Below, in pieces: positions 24,717-32,797 of a stretch of DNA of 35,555 bases; position 1 is the stretch's first letter, and each line of letters begins with the position of its first letter. The stretch covers positions 10,027-45,581 of the forward strand of contig DFOV01000290.1 in assembly GCA_002376965.1 (NCBI GenBank). Direction: 5' to 3'. This DNA comes from Gammaproteobacteria bacterium UBA3532 (lineage in GTDB: Bacteria; Pseudomonadota; Gammaproteobacteria; Enterobacterales; UBA3532). Position numbers and translations under genes: made by a program. Below the pieces are notes generated by a model. It saw only the letters and a program-made list of their open reading frames with translations. It ran no database searches and had not been told where the DNA came from.

Positions 24717-25941
24717 CCAGCTCCTCAGCTTTGGTTACGCTGTCAATATAGGCTTGGCTAAATAGCTCGCACTTGGATTGAACATTTTTGCTGTCGCCAA
24801 TGACTATGTTATCCCAGCGTTCCCAATGCCCGGTTTCATAGGCAAGTACACAATCAAGAATATTACCAATATCGCCAGACTTATTCAGGATGCCATCTCG
24901 CACCATGTCGGCAAGAGGGATAGAGGAGAGTGCTTCTTCGAGAGGCATATCCAGCACGGCGTCTAAACCTGAGAATAACCCAGCAGTGAAAAATACATGG
25001 CCGTTAGGGTACCTTAGCTTTTCGGCGACACTTTGACACATATGGCCACGGATAAACAGGGTCTGGAACAGCGATGATGGTTTATCCGAAACACTGCTCA
25101 ACGCTAACAGGGTAAGCCAACTACGAAGCTGCATTAGCCCAATAAATACAATTGCTTCCTTAACACTTTCAATGGTTCTGGGCAGTCCGAATGCTGCGGA
25201 ATTGATTATTTTTAACAATTTGTAGGTTAGAGCGGTATCCTGAGTCATCAGCCGCTCTATGTTTTCGGGCGTTACATTCGGGTCTTGAAGCTCTTGAAGA
25301 ATACGTAGCGCAATCGTGCCACTGGTTTTGATTTTTTTGCCCGTCATAATTTTGGGGCGGCTTAAAAAATAGCCCTGGAAAAGTTCAAACCCAATGTCTA
25401 GACAATGCTGGAACTCTTCGTGGGTCTCGACTTTTTCCGCCAGCAACTTTGCAGGAAGGGGTTTTAATAGCTTCATGTGTTGCTGCAGTCGAGCGCGATC
25501 CATTGCCATCAGGTCAATTTTTATATAGTCGACCAGCGGCAGCAATGGATCATATTGACGACTATAGTTGAAATCATCAAGTGCGATTTTATAGCCCTGC
25601 GCTGAGGTTTTTTTCACCCAGCTAACCAGGCTTGGGGTCACTGGAACGGTTTCCAGAATTTCGAAAACGATGTGATCTTTAGGGAAGGGAAGGTTGTCAG
25701 GCAGGGCAATGAGCTGTTCCGACATGTTTACAAATGCAGGGTTTCCGGCAGTGATCAACTCAATATTGGAAGCGTAAGCGTTTATAAGGACTTCAGAGCT
25801 GGCCTTGGCATCGTCTAGTATTTCTGCACGGTTCAGGCTATCTCCGCGAAATAGAAGCTCGTAGGCAACCACATTGAGTTTTCTGTCGTAGATTGGCTGG
25901 CGAGCGAGCAGTATATCGCTATCCTCAACAACTACCGTCAT
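24700..25941 (-). CDS. EAL-like/HDOD signalling protein (YuxH type)
   Basis: The 413-residue protein has an N-terminal EAL-like domain (about 10-200) and a C-terminal HDOD domain (about 200-390). The EAL signature is degenerate: it reads YELLFRG (27-33) where active enzymes have ExLxR. DDFNY and DYIKID are partly kept, but DDFGTG is not. This suggests a protein that no longer hydrolyses cyclic di-GMP and may bind it or a partner. The HDOD part shows LMTQDTALTYKLLKIINSA and GLMQLRSWL. AAGGG upstream of the ATG supports the start. It is monocistronic, downstream of the rpmBG terminator. Its target is unknown. Confidence 0.88.
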   Translation of the reverse strand: MTVVVEDSDILLARQPIYDRKLNVVAYELLFRGDSLNRAEILDDAKASSEVLINAYASNIELITAGNPAFVNMSEQLIALPDNLPFPKDHIVFEILETVPVTPSLVSWVKKTSAQGYKIALDDFNYSRQYDPLLPLVDYIKIDLMAMDRARLQQHMKLLKPLPAKLLAEKVETHEEFQHCLDIGFELFQGYFLSRPKIMTGKKIKTSGTIALRILQELQDPNVTPENIERLMTQDTALTYKLLKIINSAAFGLPRTIESVKEAIVFIGLMQLRSWLTLLALSSVSDKPSSLFQTLFIRGHMCQSVAEKLRYPNGHVFFTAGLFSGLDAVLDMPLEEALSSIPLADMVRDGILNKSGDIGNILDCVLAYETGHWERWDNIVIGDSKNVQSKCELFSQAYIDSVTKAEELAKSLG

Positions 25942-26071
25942 AGAGTCTACCCTTTATTGTGTAAAAATTACGATGATGAACGCCGTATTGGGAGCCGAAT
26001 TGCATTCTCGATGGCGCGCCTTAACAATAAGGATAGAAATCAATCAGTGGAAAGTAAATGTGTTGAGAATA

Positions 26072-26102
26072 AAAAAAGCCCCGCGTGATGCGGGGCTTTT
26101 TT
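26072..26102. terminator. Intrinsic terminator after rpmBG
   Basis: GCCCCGC (26078-26084) and GCGGGGC (26090-26096) form a GC-rich stem with a 5-base loop, flanked by a run of A on the left and six T on the right. It is a strong terminator in both directions. On the minus strand it ends the rpmB-rpmG transcript before the EAL/HDOD gene. Confidence 0.9.
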
Positions 26103-26124
26103 GCGTTCGGAGGCGAGCAAAAAT

Positions 26125-26280
26125 TTACTTGATTTTTGCCTCTTTAAACACCACGTGTTTACGAACGACTGGATCGTACTTTTTGAATTCCAGCTTATCT
26201 GGAGTAGTACGTTTGTTTTTGGTTGTGGTGTAGAAAAAACCTGTATCGGCAGTAGATACCAGCTTGATTTTATCTCTCAT
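26125..26280 (-). CDS. rpmG: 50S ribosomal protein L33
   Basis: This is a 51-residue basic ribosomal protein. It reads [20 protein letters not shown] at the start, then a Lys/Arg-rich segment and [19 protein letters not shown]. It contains no cysteine, so it is the zinc-independent form of L33. It starts 12 bases after the rpmB stop codon and is followed by the strong terminator at 26072-26102. The product is near universal and the pairing with rpmB confirms it. Confidence 0.97.
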   Translation of the reverse strand: MRDKIKLVSTADTGFFYTTTKNKRTTPDKLEFKKYDPVVRKHVVFKEAKIK

Positions 26281-26292
26281 GATAATACCCTC

Positions 26293-26529
26293 TTAAACCT
26301 TTTCGCCACGCGCGCGAAGGTCAGCCAAAACCGTATCGATGCCTTTCTTATCGATAATACGCAAACCTTTAGATGAAACACGAAGTTTCACAAAACGGTT
26401 CTCGCTAGCCACCCAAAAACGGTGAGAATGAAGATTAGGTAAAAAACGACGACGAGTCGTATTGTGTGCGTGTGAAACATTGTTTCCTGTAACAGGACGT
26501 TTTCCTGTTACTTGACATACTTTAGACAT
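26293..26529 (-). CDS. rpmB: 50S ribosomal protein L28
   Basis: The 78-residue protein starts [20 protein letters not shown], followed by [17 protein letters not shown] and a C-terminal [17 protein letters not shown] chose the ATG at 26529 because it gives the canonical L28 N-terminus and is preceded by GGAGG; the open frame begins five codons earlier. It is co-transcribed with rpmG. A promoter candidate lies 57-85 bases upstream. Confidence 0.97.
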   Translation of the reverse strand: MSKVCQVTGKRPVTGNNVSHAHNTTRRRFLPNLHSHRFWVASENRFVKLRVSSKGLRIIDKKGIDTVLADLRARGEKV

Positions 26530-26585
26530 TAATTTGGCCTCCAAAAACGTTGAAAAAGCGTCTGCCCCTAATTCAAAGGCCGCAC

Positions 26586-26614
26586 ATGTTATATGATCAA
26601 AGGCGATTGATCAA
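26586..26614 (-). promoter_or_regulatory. Candidate sigma-70 promoter of rpmBG
   Basis: On the minus strand TTGATC (26609-26614) and TAACAT (26586-26591) lie 17 bases apart. Two TGATCA hexamers (26594-26599 and 26608-26613) sit within and beside the spacer. It lies in the 154-bp gap between radC and rpmB. Which of several AT-rich -10 registers is used is unclear. Confidence 0.4.
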
Positions 26615-26698
26615 GCCTATTTTGCCTGCAAAAGCGCTATTAGCTTTGGCTTTACTTTCACCATGCTAAATATGGCGCAAATGCATATATCTGGTGTG

Positions 26699-27373
26699 CT
26701 ATAACAGTCCATGTTCCGCGAATGAAAATGGTGCTTCGTCGCCAATGATTAAATGGTCCAGTACCTTTACATCGAGTAACGCCAGCGTTTGTTGCAATGT
26801 TTTGGTGATTCGGATGTCGCTGTCGCTGGCTTGCACGTGGCCGGATGGGTGATTATGGGCGAATATAATGGCTGAGGCATTCAGTTTGAGTGCATGTTGA
26901 GCCACAATTCGAGGATAGACTTGAGCGCCATCGACGGTGCCATAAAAAAGCTCCTTAAAGCTAATAACCCGGTGTTGTGTATCCAGAAATAAACCACAAA
27001 AGACTTCGCTAGGTAGATGGCGCAGCTGCAGGGTAAGAAAGTCTTTGGCGCTGTCGGGATCGGTAATGGCTGAGCCTTTATCTCGCGAGCACAATAAATA
27101 ACGGCGTGACATTTCAAGGCAAGCCTGAAGTTGCACATATTTTGCTTGGCCCAAGCCTCGATGACTGCAAAAAGCATCATATTCTGCTTCGATTAGTGAA
27201 CGTAAACTTCCGAACTCACCCAATAAGCGTCGAGCCAGGTCGACGGCAGACTCCCCCTGAACACCAACGCGTAAGAAAATGGCAAGAAGTTCAGCATCAG
27301 AGAGAGAGTTGGCACCTTGTGCTAGCAGTTTTTCTCGTGGCCGCTCCTGAGCTGGCCAGTCCTGTATCGACAT
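26699..27373 (-). CDS. radC: RadC-family JAB/MPN domain protein
   Basis: The 224-residue protein has an N-terminal helix-hairpin-helix region (about 5-80, with RGLGQAKYVQLQA) and a C-terminal JAB1/MPN-type metalloprotease fold. The zinc-site motif is HNHPSG near residue 172, followed by SDSDIRITK. The N-terminus DWPAQERPREKLL is typical. Despite the historic name, a role in DNA repair is not established. AAGGA six bases upstream supports the ATG. It is divergent from coaBC, as in Pseudomonas and E. coli. Confidence 0.93.
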   Translation of the reverse strand: MSIQDWPAQERPREKLLAQGANSLSDAELLAIFLRVGVQGESAVDLARRLLGEFGSLRSLIEAEYDAFCSHRGLGQAKYVQLQACLEMSRRYLLCSRDKGSAITDPDSAKDFLTLQLRHLPSEVFCGLFLDTQHRVISFKELFYGTVDGAQVYPRIVAQHALKLNASAIIFAHNHPSGHVQASDSDIRITKTLQQTLALLDVKVLDHLIIGDEAPFSFAEHGLL

Positions 27374-27408
27374 CTTGCATCCTTGTATATACCTATCCTT
27401 GATATGCG

Positions 27409-27414
27409 TATAAT
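27409..27414 (+). promoter_or_regulatory. Candidate -10 element of coaBC
   Basis: A perfect TATAAT lies in the radC/coaBC divergent region. No good -35 is found at 16-18 bases; TTGTAT at 27383-27388 is 20 bases away. Transcription from here would give a ~47-base leader before the proposed start at 27468. Confidence 0.4.
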
Positions 27415-27467
27415 AATCGGATACGTCATTGGGTAAAATCTCTTTTTTATTATCAAGTGGTGATTTT

Positions 27468-28727
27468 TTGGAATTACAAGGTGATCTGGAGTTACAGGGT
27501 AAAAAGGTATTGCTGGGAGTGGCTGGAGGAATTGCCGCTTATAAGTCGCATGAGTTGGTAAGACTTTTAATTAAAGTGGGGGCTGATGTTCGGGTGGTAT
27601 TGACGCAAAATGCGCGTCACTTTGTGTCTGAAACCAGCCTGCAGGCATTATGTGGTCACAGTGTTCGTTGTGACATCTTTGATGAGCACGCAGAGGCAGC
27701 CATGGGGCATATTGAATTGGCCAGGTGGGCTGATCTCATTTGTATTGCGCCAGCTACAGCTAACTTGATGGCGCGTCTAGCGACAGGAATGGCAGATGAG
27801 TTGCTGACCACGTTATGCTTGGCTTCAAGTTGCCCAATTGTTGTTGCACCGGCTATGAATATGCATATGTGGGCACATCCTGCTACTCAGGCGAACGTGT
27901 CGACATTAACCAGCTTTGGGTATCACCTCGTTGGGCCTGCAAGTGGTGAGCAGGCGTGCGGGGATATTGGCCCTGGAAGAATGATTGAGCCATCACAGAT
28001 TTTTTCTTATTTATTGTCTATAGTTAACTCAAAAGCGTTGGGAGGTGCATTAAGGGGGCGTACGGTGATGATTACCGCCGGGCCGACCAGGGAAGCAATT
28101 GATCCCGTGCGCTATATTACCAATCATAGCTCTGGAAAAATGGGCTATGCGTTGGCTCAGGCCGCCTTAAATAGCGGAGCGTCAGTCATTTTAGTCTCTG
28201 GTCCCGTCGCTTTGGAACCGCCGGTTGGAGCAACGCTAATATCTGTAGAAAGTGCATTGGACATGCAAAGGGCCTGCCTGAGCCAAGTTGAAGGCTGTGA
28301 TATTTTTATTGGTTGTGCGGCTGTGGCTGACTATCGAGCCAAAACATTACAGCCGCAAAAAATGAAAAAGTCGGGTGATAATAATGAGGTTATCGCGCTG
28401 GAGCTAGTTGCTAATCCCGATATCTTAGCGACGGTTGCTGCTATGGAGCATCCTCCTTTTTGTGTCGGTTTTGCCGCTGAAACCCAAAATGTCGAGGAAT
28501 ATGCCAGGCAAAAGCTGGTAGCCAAAAAATTGAAGGTGATTGCCGCCAATCATGTTGGCATAGAAGGGCAGGGTTTCAATAGTGATGATAACGCTTTGAT
28601 AGTATTAAGTGGTTCGCGACGATACGAAATAGCGAAAGCCAGTAAATCCAAGGTGGCAAATGATTTGATGCGCCTTATTGCCGATGAGTATCTGGCTGGA
28701 TCAGCAGAAATAAAGAACAAGATGTAA
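27468..28727 (+). CDS. coaBC: Bifunctional phosphopantothenoylcysteine synthetase/decarboxylase
   Basis: CoaBC adds cysteine to 4'-phosphopantothenate and decarboxylates the product, two steps of CoA synthesis. The CoaC flavoprotein half starts [16 protein letters not shown] and has the PAMNMHMW motif and the active-site histidine region. The CoaB half begins near residue 195 with [30 protein letters not shown] and contains AAVADYRA. No ATG is available near the N-terminus. I chose the TTG at 27468 (AAGTGG at 27455-27460), giving 419 residues; a TTG at 27429 is possible but has no ribosome binding site. dut follows after 10 bases. Confidence 0.93.
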   Translation: MELQGDLELQGKKVLLGVAGGIAAYKSHELVRLLIKVGADVRVVLTQNARHFVSETSLQALCGHSVRCDIFDEHAEAAMGHIELARWADLICIAPATANLMARLATGMADELLTTLCLASSCPIVVAPAMNMHMWAHPATQANVSTLTSFGYHLVGPASGEQACGDIGPGRMIEPSQIFSYLLSIVNSKALGGALRGRTVMITAGPTREAIDPVRYITNHSSGKMGYALAQAALNSGASVILVSGPVALEPPVGATLISVESALDMQRACLSQVEGCDIFIGCAAVADYRAKTLQPQKMKKSGDNNEVIALELVANPDILATVAAMEHPPFCVGFAAETQNVEEYARQKLVAKKLKVIAANHVGIEGQGFNSDDNALIVLSGSRRYEIAKASKSKVANDLMRLIADEYLAGSAEIKNKM

Positions 28728-28737
28728 TGGAACAAGC

Positions 28738-29196
28738 ATGAAACAATCGATTGAACTGAAAATTCTGGACAAAAGAATAGGTGATATTTGGCCTCTACCT
28801 TCCTACGGTACAGAAGGTGCGGCAGGGTTGGATTTGCGAGTGGTCGCGGATGAAACAATAACATTGGGAGCGGGCGAAACAACGTTACTAAAAACAGGTA
28901 TCGCTATCCATATAGGTGAGCCAAACCTGGCAGCGGTTATTTTGCCTCGCTCGGGTCTGGGTCATAAAAAAGGGATTGTATTGGGCAATCTTGTTGGGTT
29001 GATTGACTCCGATTACCAAGGTGAGTTAATGGTCTCTTGCTGGAATCGTTCACCGGATAGCTATCAAATTCAGCCGGGAGAACGCATTGCTCAACTGGTT
29101 TTTGTGCCTGTGGTTCAAGCGGAATTTAGTATCGTCGATGATTTTGAACAAAGCCACCGCGGGGCGGGTGGTTTTGGGCATACCGGTAAGCACTGA
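28738..29196 (+). CDS. dut: Deoxyuridine 5'-triphosphate nucleotidohydrolase
   Basis: dUTPase hydrolyses dUTP to dUMP and pyrophosphate, keeping uracil out of DNA and feeding dTMP synthesis. The 152 residues show all five trimeric dUTPase motifs: [36 protein letters not shown] and the C-terminal [10 protein letters not shown]. The length is normal. It lies between coaBC and algC, an order conserved in Pseudomonas. Confidence 0.97.
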   Translation: MKQSIELKILDKRIGDIWPLPSYGTEGAAGLDLRVVADETITLGAGETTLLKTGIAIHIGEPNLAAVILPRSGLGHKKGIVLGNLVGLIDSDYQGELMVSCWNRSPDSYQIQPGERIAQLVFVPVVQAEFSIVDDFEQSHRGAGGFGHTGKH

Positions 29197-29259
29197 GCGA
29201 TACCCAAGGCTTCCGAGAGCACTTAGCTGATTTTTACCATTTGGGGGTTCGACAAGAAT

Positions 29260-31860
29260 ATGTTGGGAAAAAATAAAGCGGTTAAGAAAAAAGAAATAAA
29301 AGATAAGCAGCCCGATCAGGACGGGACACCAGCCAAGACTAAAGCCAAGAAGCCGCAGGCCAAGTCTAAAGAGGCGTCTTCCTTAATTAAGGTTCTTACC
29401 ATTCTCAGCATCAGTTTTCTGGTGTTGGCCGGATTTTGTTTTTACATGATCCAATTAAAGACGCCAGCTGAAGTCAACTTACGATTAGGTGAAAGTCAGG
29501 CCAGTGCATTACGTGACAGCGTATCGTTATTTTTATTGCAAGAAACGGAGAAGCTTGAAAGTGCTGGTAAGGCTGTCTATGCCTCAACCTCGGATGTGGA
29601 AAAATCTGCTGCAGTATTGCAGCAGATTTTTGCAGCAGCTGAAGGAGTTCGCATTATTGCGCGCGATCATAAAGAGACAATGACTGACGTTGTTCCTCCC
29701 ATTACAAATATTATCCTGGCTAAATCTCGCCGAGTCATTGAGTCCAAAAGAGTGTTGCCCGAGGTGATTTCCCATCAAGGGAAAAAACTGTTTATTGTTG
29801 TGGCCAAAATATCTGAACAACATGCGGCTATAGCTGCTTTTCCCCTTAACTATGTTAAATCTGAGCTGGATAAGGTACTCCAAGTATCTGGAGCACTGGA
29901 TGTCTATCAGGATTTTTCAGGCGTAGAAACGATTGCAGCGAGCCTCGGTAAAGGCAAAGGTTCTGCTGAACAGGGGGTTGTGGTAGCCATTAAAGATTCG
30001 CCATGGAAAGTGCGGTACTGGTTGGAAAGCCGATTTAGCTTATTGCTAAGTGCCCTTTTTATTATCGGAGCGTTGGCTGGAACGGCGTTCATGCTCATTC
30101 TTACTATTGCGGTTGCCGATAAACTTCAGCGCAAAACCGTTCGCGATGATGTTGAGGGTGTATTGAAGTTTATTGAAAAAGTCCTTGAAAATCCGACCGC
30201 TGAAGTGCGCACCACAACAAAGTCACAGTTGTTTGAAGATCTTGCTCTGGGGTTGAGGCACATTATTCGAGATGCTTTTGTTAAAATGCGTGCAGAAATG
30301 CAGCCTAAAGAAAAAATGAGCGATATGCCAATGCGGCGGCGTCGAGATTTAGAAGATGACATGGATGAAGATGAGGATGGCACCTCGGAGAAGACCAAGG
30401 ATATTGTCGAAGATGTTTTTGCTTTTGATGAAGATGAGCCATCCGAACAGGAGAGTGAACCAACTCAGGCGCAGGGACCAGGTTTCTCGGTTCACCAACA
30501 AATATTCCGTGCATATGATATTCGTGGAGTAGTCGATCAGGAAATTACAGAAGAAGACGCATACCAGATTGGCCGTGCCATCGGTACCGAGGCGCAAAAC
30601 AGGGGACAACAGGGCGTTATAGTTGGTCGTGATGGGCGTCTATCTGGGCCTAAGTTGATGAACGCCGTCTCAGAAGGCATATTGGACAGTGGGGCGAACG
30701 TCATAGATATTGGCGAAGTGCCGTCGCCAGTGTTGTATTTCGCGACGGAAAAACTTGCCTATCAGTCTGGAGTCATTGTTACCGGCAGTCATAACCCGCC
30801 AGAATATAACGGTTTCAAAGTGGTCATTGGGAATCAGGCGTTGTTTGGGCCGGAGATTGCCGACCTGCACCGTCGAATCGTTAATAACGAGATGTTGTCA
30901 GGGCGTGGAAGTAAGGAAGTTGTCGATAATATTGTTGAGCTTTATCTTGAGGAGATCACCAATGATGTGGCATTGGCTCAGGAGTTAAAGGTCGTTGTAG
31001 ACTGTGGCAATGGTGTGGCAGGGCGTGTTGCACCAGATCTGCTAAAGGCTCTCGGCTGCGAAGTTGTGGAGTTGCATTGTGAGGTGGATGGTTCATTCCC
31101 GAATCACCATCCAGACCCTAGCAAGCCTGACAATTTAGATGATCTAATTCAAGCTGTTGCTCAGCACAAAGCGAGCATTGGTTTGGCCTTTGATGGCGAT
31201 GGCGATCGCCTTGGGGTAGTGGACTCTTCGGGTAAAATCATTTGGCCTGATCGGCAAATGATGCTGTATGCCATGGACATGCTCTCTCGCAATCCTGGAG
31301 CTGATGTGGTTTTTGATGTTAAGTGTTCGCGGCATTTAAGTCAGGTAATTTCTGGTTGTGGTGGTCGTCCCGTAATGTGGAAGACCGGGCATTCATTAAT
31401 CAAAGCCAAGATGCGTGAAACCGAGGCTTTATTGGGCGGAGAGTGCAGTGGCCATTTTTTCTTTAAAGAACGCTGGTTTGGTTTCGACGATGGAATATAC
31501 AGCGCAGCGCGCTTGCTAGAAATCTTGGCGGCAGACTTCCGTGATTCTGAGGATATATTTCAAGCGCTGCCAGAAGGTGTAGTAACGCCAGAAATGACCA
31601 TCGAAATCCCAGATGAGCGCAAATTCGACTACATGGAAAAGTTGGCGGTTGTGGCAGAGTTTGAAGGCGGTGAAGTTTCTACTGTCGATGGCATACGGGT
31701 TGATTTTGAAGAAGGTTGGGGATTGGTCAGGGCCTCGAATACTACGCCTGCACTGGTAGTCAGATTTGAGGGCGAGGATGAAGGACAGCTCGAACGCATT
31801 AAGGCTATTTTCCGTGAAAAAATGCTTGAGGTGGATAGCTCGCTTGTTTTGCCCTTTTAG
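29260..31860 (+). CDS. algC: Phosphomannomutase/phosphoglucomutase with membrane-anchored N-terminal domain
   Basis: The C-terminal ~460 residues are an alpha-D-phosphohexomutase that interconverts hexose 6- and 1-phosphates for LPS, exopolysaccharide and related sugars. The phospho-serine is Ser510 in TGSHNPPEYNGFK. The metal loop FDGDGDR is at 644-650, the sugar loop is GGECSGHFFF, and the phosphate loop is RASNTTPALVVRFE. The preceding ~400 residues hold a Lys-rich cytoplasmic start, a membrane helix (about 43-64), a ~195-residue periplasmic domain, a second helix (about 261-285), and an acidic linker (about 360-400). Pseudomonas AlgC has an equivalent long form in revised annotations. The function of the N-terminal part is unknown. 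The mutase domain begins near residue 407 (HQQIFRAYDIRGV). Confidence 0.93.
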   Translation: MLGKNKAVKKKEIKDKQPDQDGTPAKTKAKKPQAKSKEASSLIKVLTILSISFLVLAGFCFYMIQLKTPAEVNLRLGESQASALRDSVSLFLLQETEKLESAGKAVYASTSDVEKSAAVLQQIFAAAEGVRIIARDHKETMTDVVPPITNIILAKSRRVIESKRVLPEVISHQGKKLFIVVAKISEQHAAIAAFPLNYVKSELDKVLQVSGALDVYQDFSGVETIAASLGKGKGSAEQGVVVAIKDSPWKVRYWLESRFSLLLSALFIIGALAGTAFMLILTIAVADKLQRKTVRDDVEGVLKFIEKVLENPTAEVRTTTKSQLFEDLALGLRHIIRDAFVKMRAEMQPKEKMSDMPMRRRRDLEDDMDEDEDGTSEKTKDIVEDVFAFDEDEPSEQESEPTQAQGPGFSVHQQIFRAYDIRGVVDQEITEEDAYQIGRAIGTEAQNRGQQGVIVGRDGRLSGPKLMNAVSEGILDSGANVIDIGEVPSPVLYFATEKLAYQSGVIVTGSHNPPEYNGFKVVIGNQALFGPEIADLHRRIVNNEMLSGRGSKEVVDNIVELYLEEITNDVALAQELKVVVDCGNGVAGRVAPDLLKALGCEVVELHCEVDGSFPNHHPDPSKPDNLDDLIQAVAQHKASIGLAFDGDGDRLGVVDSSGKIIWPDRQMMLYAMDMLSRNPGADVVFDVKCSRHLSQVISGCGGRPVMWKTGHSLIKAKMRETEALLGGECSGHFFFKERWFGFDDGIYSAARLLEILAADFRDSEDIFQALPEGVVTPEMTIEIPDERKFDYMEKLAVVAEFEGGEVSTVDGIRVDFEEGWGLVRASNTTPALVVRFEGEDEGQLERIKAIFREKMLEVDSSLVLPF

Positions 31861-31923
31861 GTTCCATGCGGGGTTGTTTGAGTGACAGTTTAGTGAAAGA
31901 GCACGATGATATTGATTATTTGA

Positions 31924-31951
31924 TTGACTCATTACAGGGGCTATGTATACT
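31924..31951 (+). promoter_or_regulatory. Sigma-70 promoter of the cold-shock gene
   Basis: TTGACT (31924-31929) and TATACT (31946-31951) are 16 bases apart and match consensus 5/6 each. Initiation near 31958 gives a ~135-base untranslated leader, as is usual for cold-inducible csp genes. Confidence 0.6.
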
Positions 31952-31979
31952 GAAGGAGCCTGAATAGTGGCTATGTTTA

Positions 31980-31989
31980 TGTGTACAGA
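31980..31989 (+). promoter_or_regulatory. Cold-box-like sequence in the csp leader
   Basis: TGTGTACAGA shares its last seven bases GTACAGA with the E. coli cspA cold box. It lies about 25 bases after the predicted transcription start, whereas in E. coli the element is at the very 5' end. The match is suggestive only. Confidence 0.25.
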
Positions 31990-32092
31990 TTTTGAAATAC
32001 CTCCCGTTAGTGTTAGTTCATCGTCCTGCCTTTCATTAATATATCCCGAGTTCAGACACGTTATTTGTTTATTTTTATTAAGGAAATGATTT

Positions 32093-32299
32093 ATGTCTAC
32101 GATCACCGGACAAGTCAAATTTTTCAACGAGTCTAAAGGTTTTGGCTTTATTCAACGTGAAAACGGGCCTGACGTATTTGTTCATTTTAGCGCTATTCAA
32201 AGTAGCGGCTTCAAAACTTTGTCAGAAGGTCAAAAAGTTGAGTTCACTGTTACTGAAGGTCAAAAAGGCCCTCAAGCTGAGAACGTTGTTCCGTTATAA
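32093..32299 (+). CDS. CspA-family cold-shock protein
   Basis: This 68-residue single-stranded nucleic acid-binding protein has a cold-shock (OB-fold) domain. RNP1 is KGFGFI (15-20) and RNP2 is VFVHF (28-32). The aromatic residues Phe10, Phe11 and Phe17 expected to stack on bases are present. AAGGA eight bases before the ATG marks the start. A strong promoter and a ~135-base leader precede it. Which paralogue it is (CspA, CspD or other) and whether it is cold-induced cannot be told from the protein alone. Confidence 0.95.
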   Translation: MSTITGQVKFFNESKGFGFIQRENGPDVFVHFSAIQSSGFKTLSEGQKVEFTVTEGQKGPQAENVVPL

Positions 32300-32322
32300 T
32301 TAGCGGTTACACGACTTTTGAG

Positions 32323-32353
32323 AACCCGTCAGCAGCCGCTAGCGGGTTTTTTT
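32323..32353 (+). terminator. Intrinsic terminator after csp
   Basis: AACCCG (32323-32328) pairs with CGGGTT (32343-32348), with a small inner AGC/GCT stem, and is followed by a run of seven or more T. It lies 24 bases after the csp stop codon. Confidence 0.8.
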
Positions 32354-32403
32354 ATGCTTCAGTGTTTTTGATTATGGCTAGGAAAAGAATACTGAAGCAT
32401 AAA
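32351..32403. repeat. Inverted repeat, 13-bp arms
   Basis: TTTATGCTTCAGT (32351-32363) and ACTGAAGCATAAA (32391-32403) are perfect reverse complements, separated by 27 bases. The left arm overlaps the csp terminator T tract. I see no gene in it. Confidence 0.7.
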
Positions 32404-32407
32404 GTTA

Positions 32408-32453
32408 ACAGACATAAAAAAAGAGAGGTTAACCTCTCTTTTTTTATGTCTGT
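32408..32453. terminator. 46-bp perfect palindrome, probable bidirectional terminator
   Basis: Arms 32408-32430 and 32431-32453 are exact reverse complements, centred on GGTTAACC. The core AGAGAGG/CCTCTCT stem is flanked by seven A on one side and seven T on the other, so each strand has a hairpin plus a T tract. It lies between csp (plus) and the convergent minus-strand gene at 32483. Confidence 0.8.
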
Positions 32454-32482
32454 ATTAAATGCTATATCTGCACTAGAGCTTC

Positions 32483-32797
32483 TCAGTGAAACGTACTCAG
32501 TACAGATGCTTGGATCATTTCATCATAAGCCTCTTGGCTACAGTCCTGAATATCTAACTGGTTATCCAGTTTTTCTGTCCAGTTGAGCAGCTCTTGCAAT
32601 CCCGAAGGTGTAAATGGGATATGCGGGGCGCAGGTACGAAGCAGTTCCAGTTTAGCTAGCAGAGTGGAGCGAGTCAGCTCGTTAATTTGTGGCTGCTCAG
32701 CCACGCGCAGCGATAGCGCACGACAAATATCAACGAATTCTAGCTTGAACACACCCATTGCAGATTCAATTTTTGAGAAAGAAAGGACTTCAGACAT
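32483..32797 (-). CDS. Hypothetical protein, 104 residues
   Basis: I do not recognise this protein. It is soluble and predicted helical, with no membrane segment and two or three scattered cysteines. The start is the second of two adjacent ATGs (32797), because AAGGTG (32804-32809) sits six bases upstream of it; the alternative ATG at 32800 and a GTG at 32806 are too close. A segment LTRSTLLAKLELLRTCAPHI is followed by FTPSGLQELLNW. The palindromic terminator at 32408-32453 lies downstream of its stop. Gene status is supported by ribosome binding site, length and terminator only. Confidence 0.65.
   Translation of the reverse strand: MSEVLSFSKIESAMGVFKLEFVDICRALSLRVAEQPQINELTRSTLLAKLELLRTCAPHIPFTPSGLQELLNWTEKLDNQLDIQDCSQEAYDEMIQASVLSTFH

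Noticed and set aside
26101..26376. Plus-strand frames over rpmG and rpmB
   Set aside because: They are antisense to two near-universal ribosomal protein genes.
31516..32127. 203-codon minus-strand open frame across the algC end and csp leader
   Set aside because: It is antisense to the conserved AlgC C-terminus, lacks a ribosome binding site, and its sequence resembles no family. It is a shadow frame.
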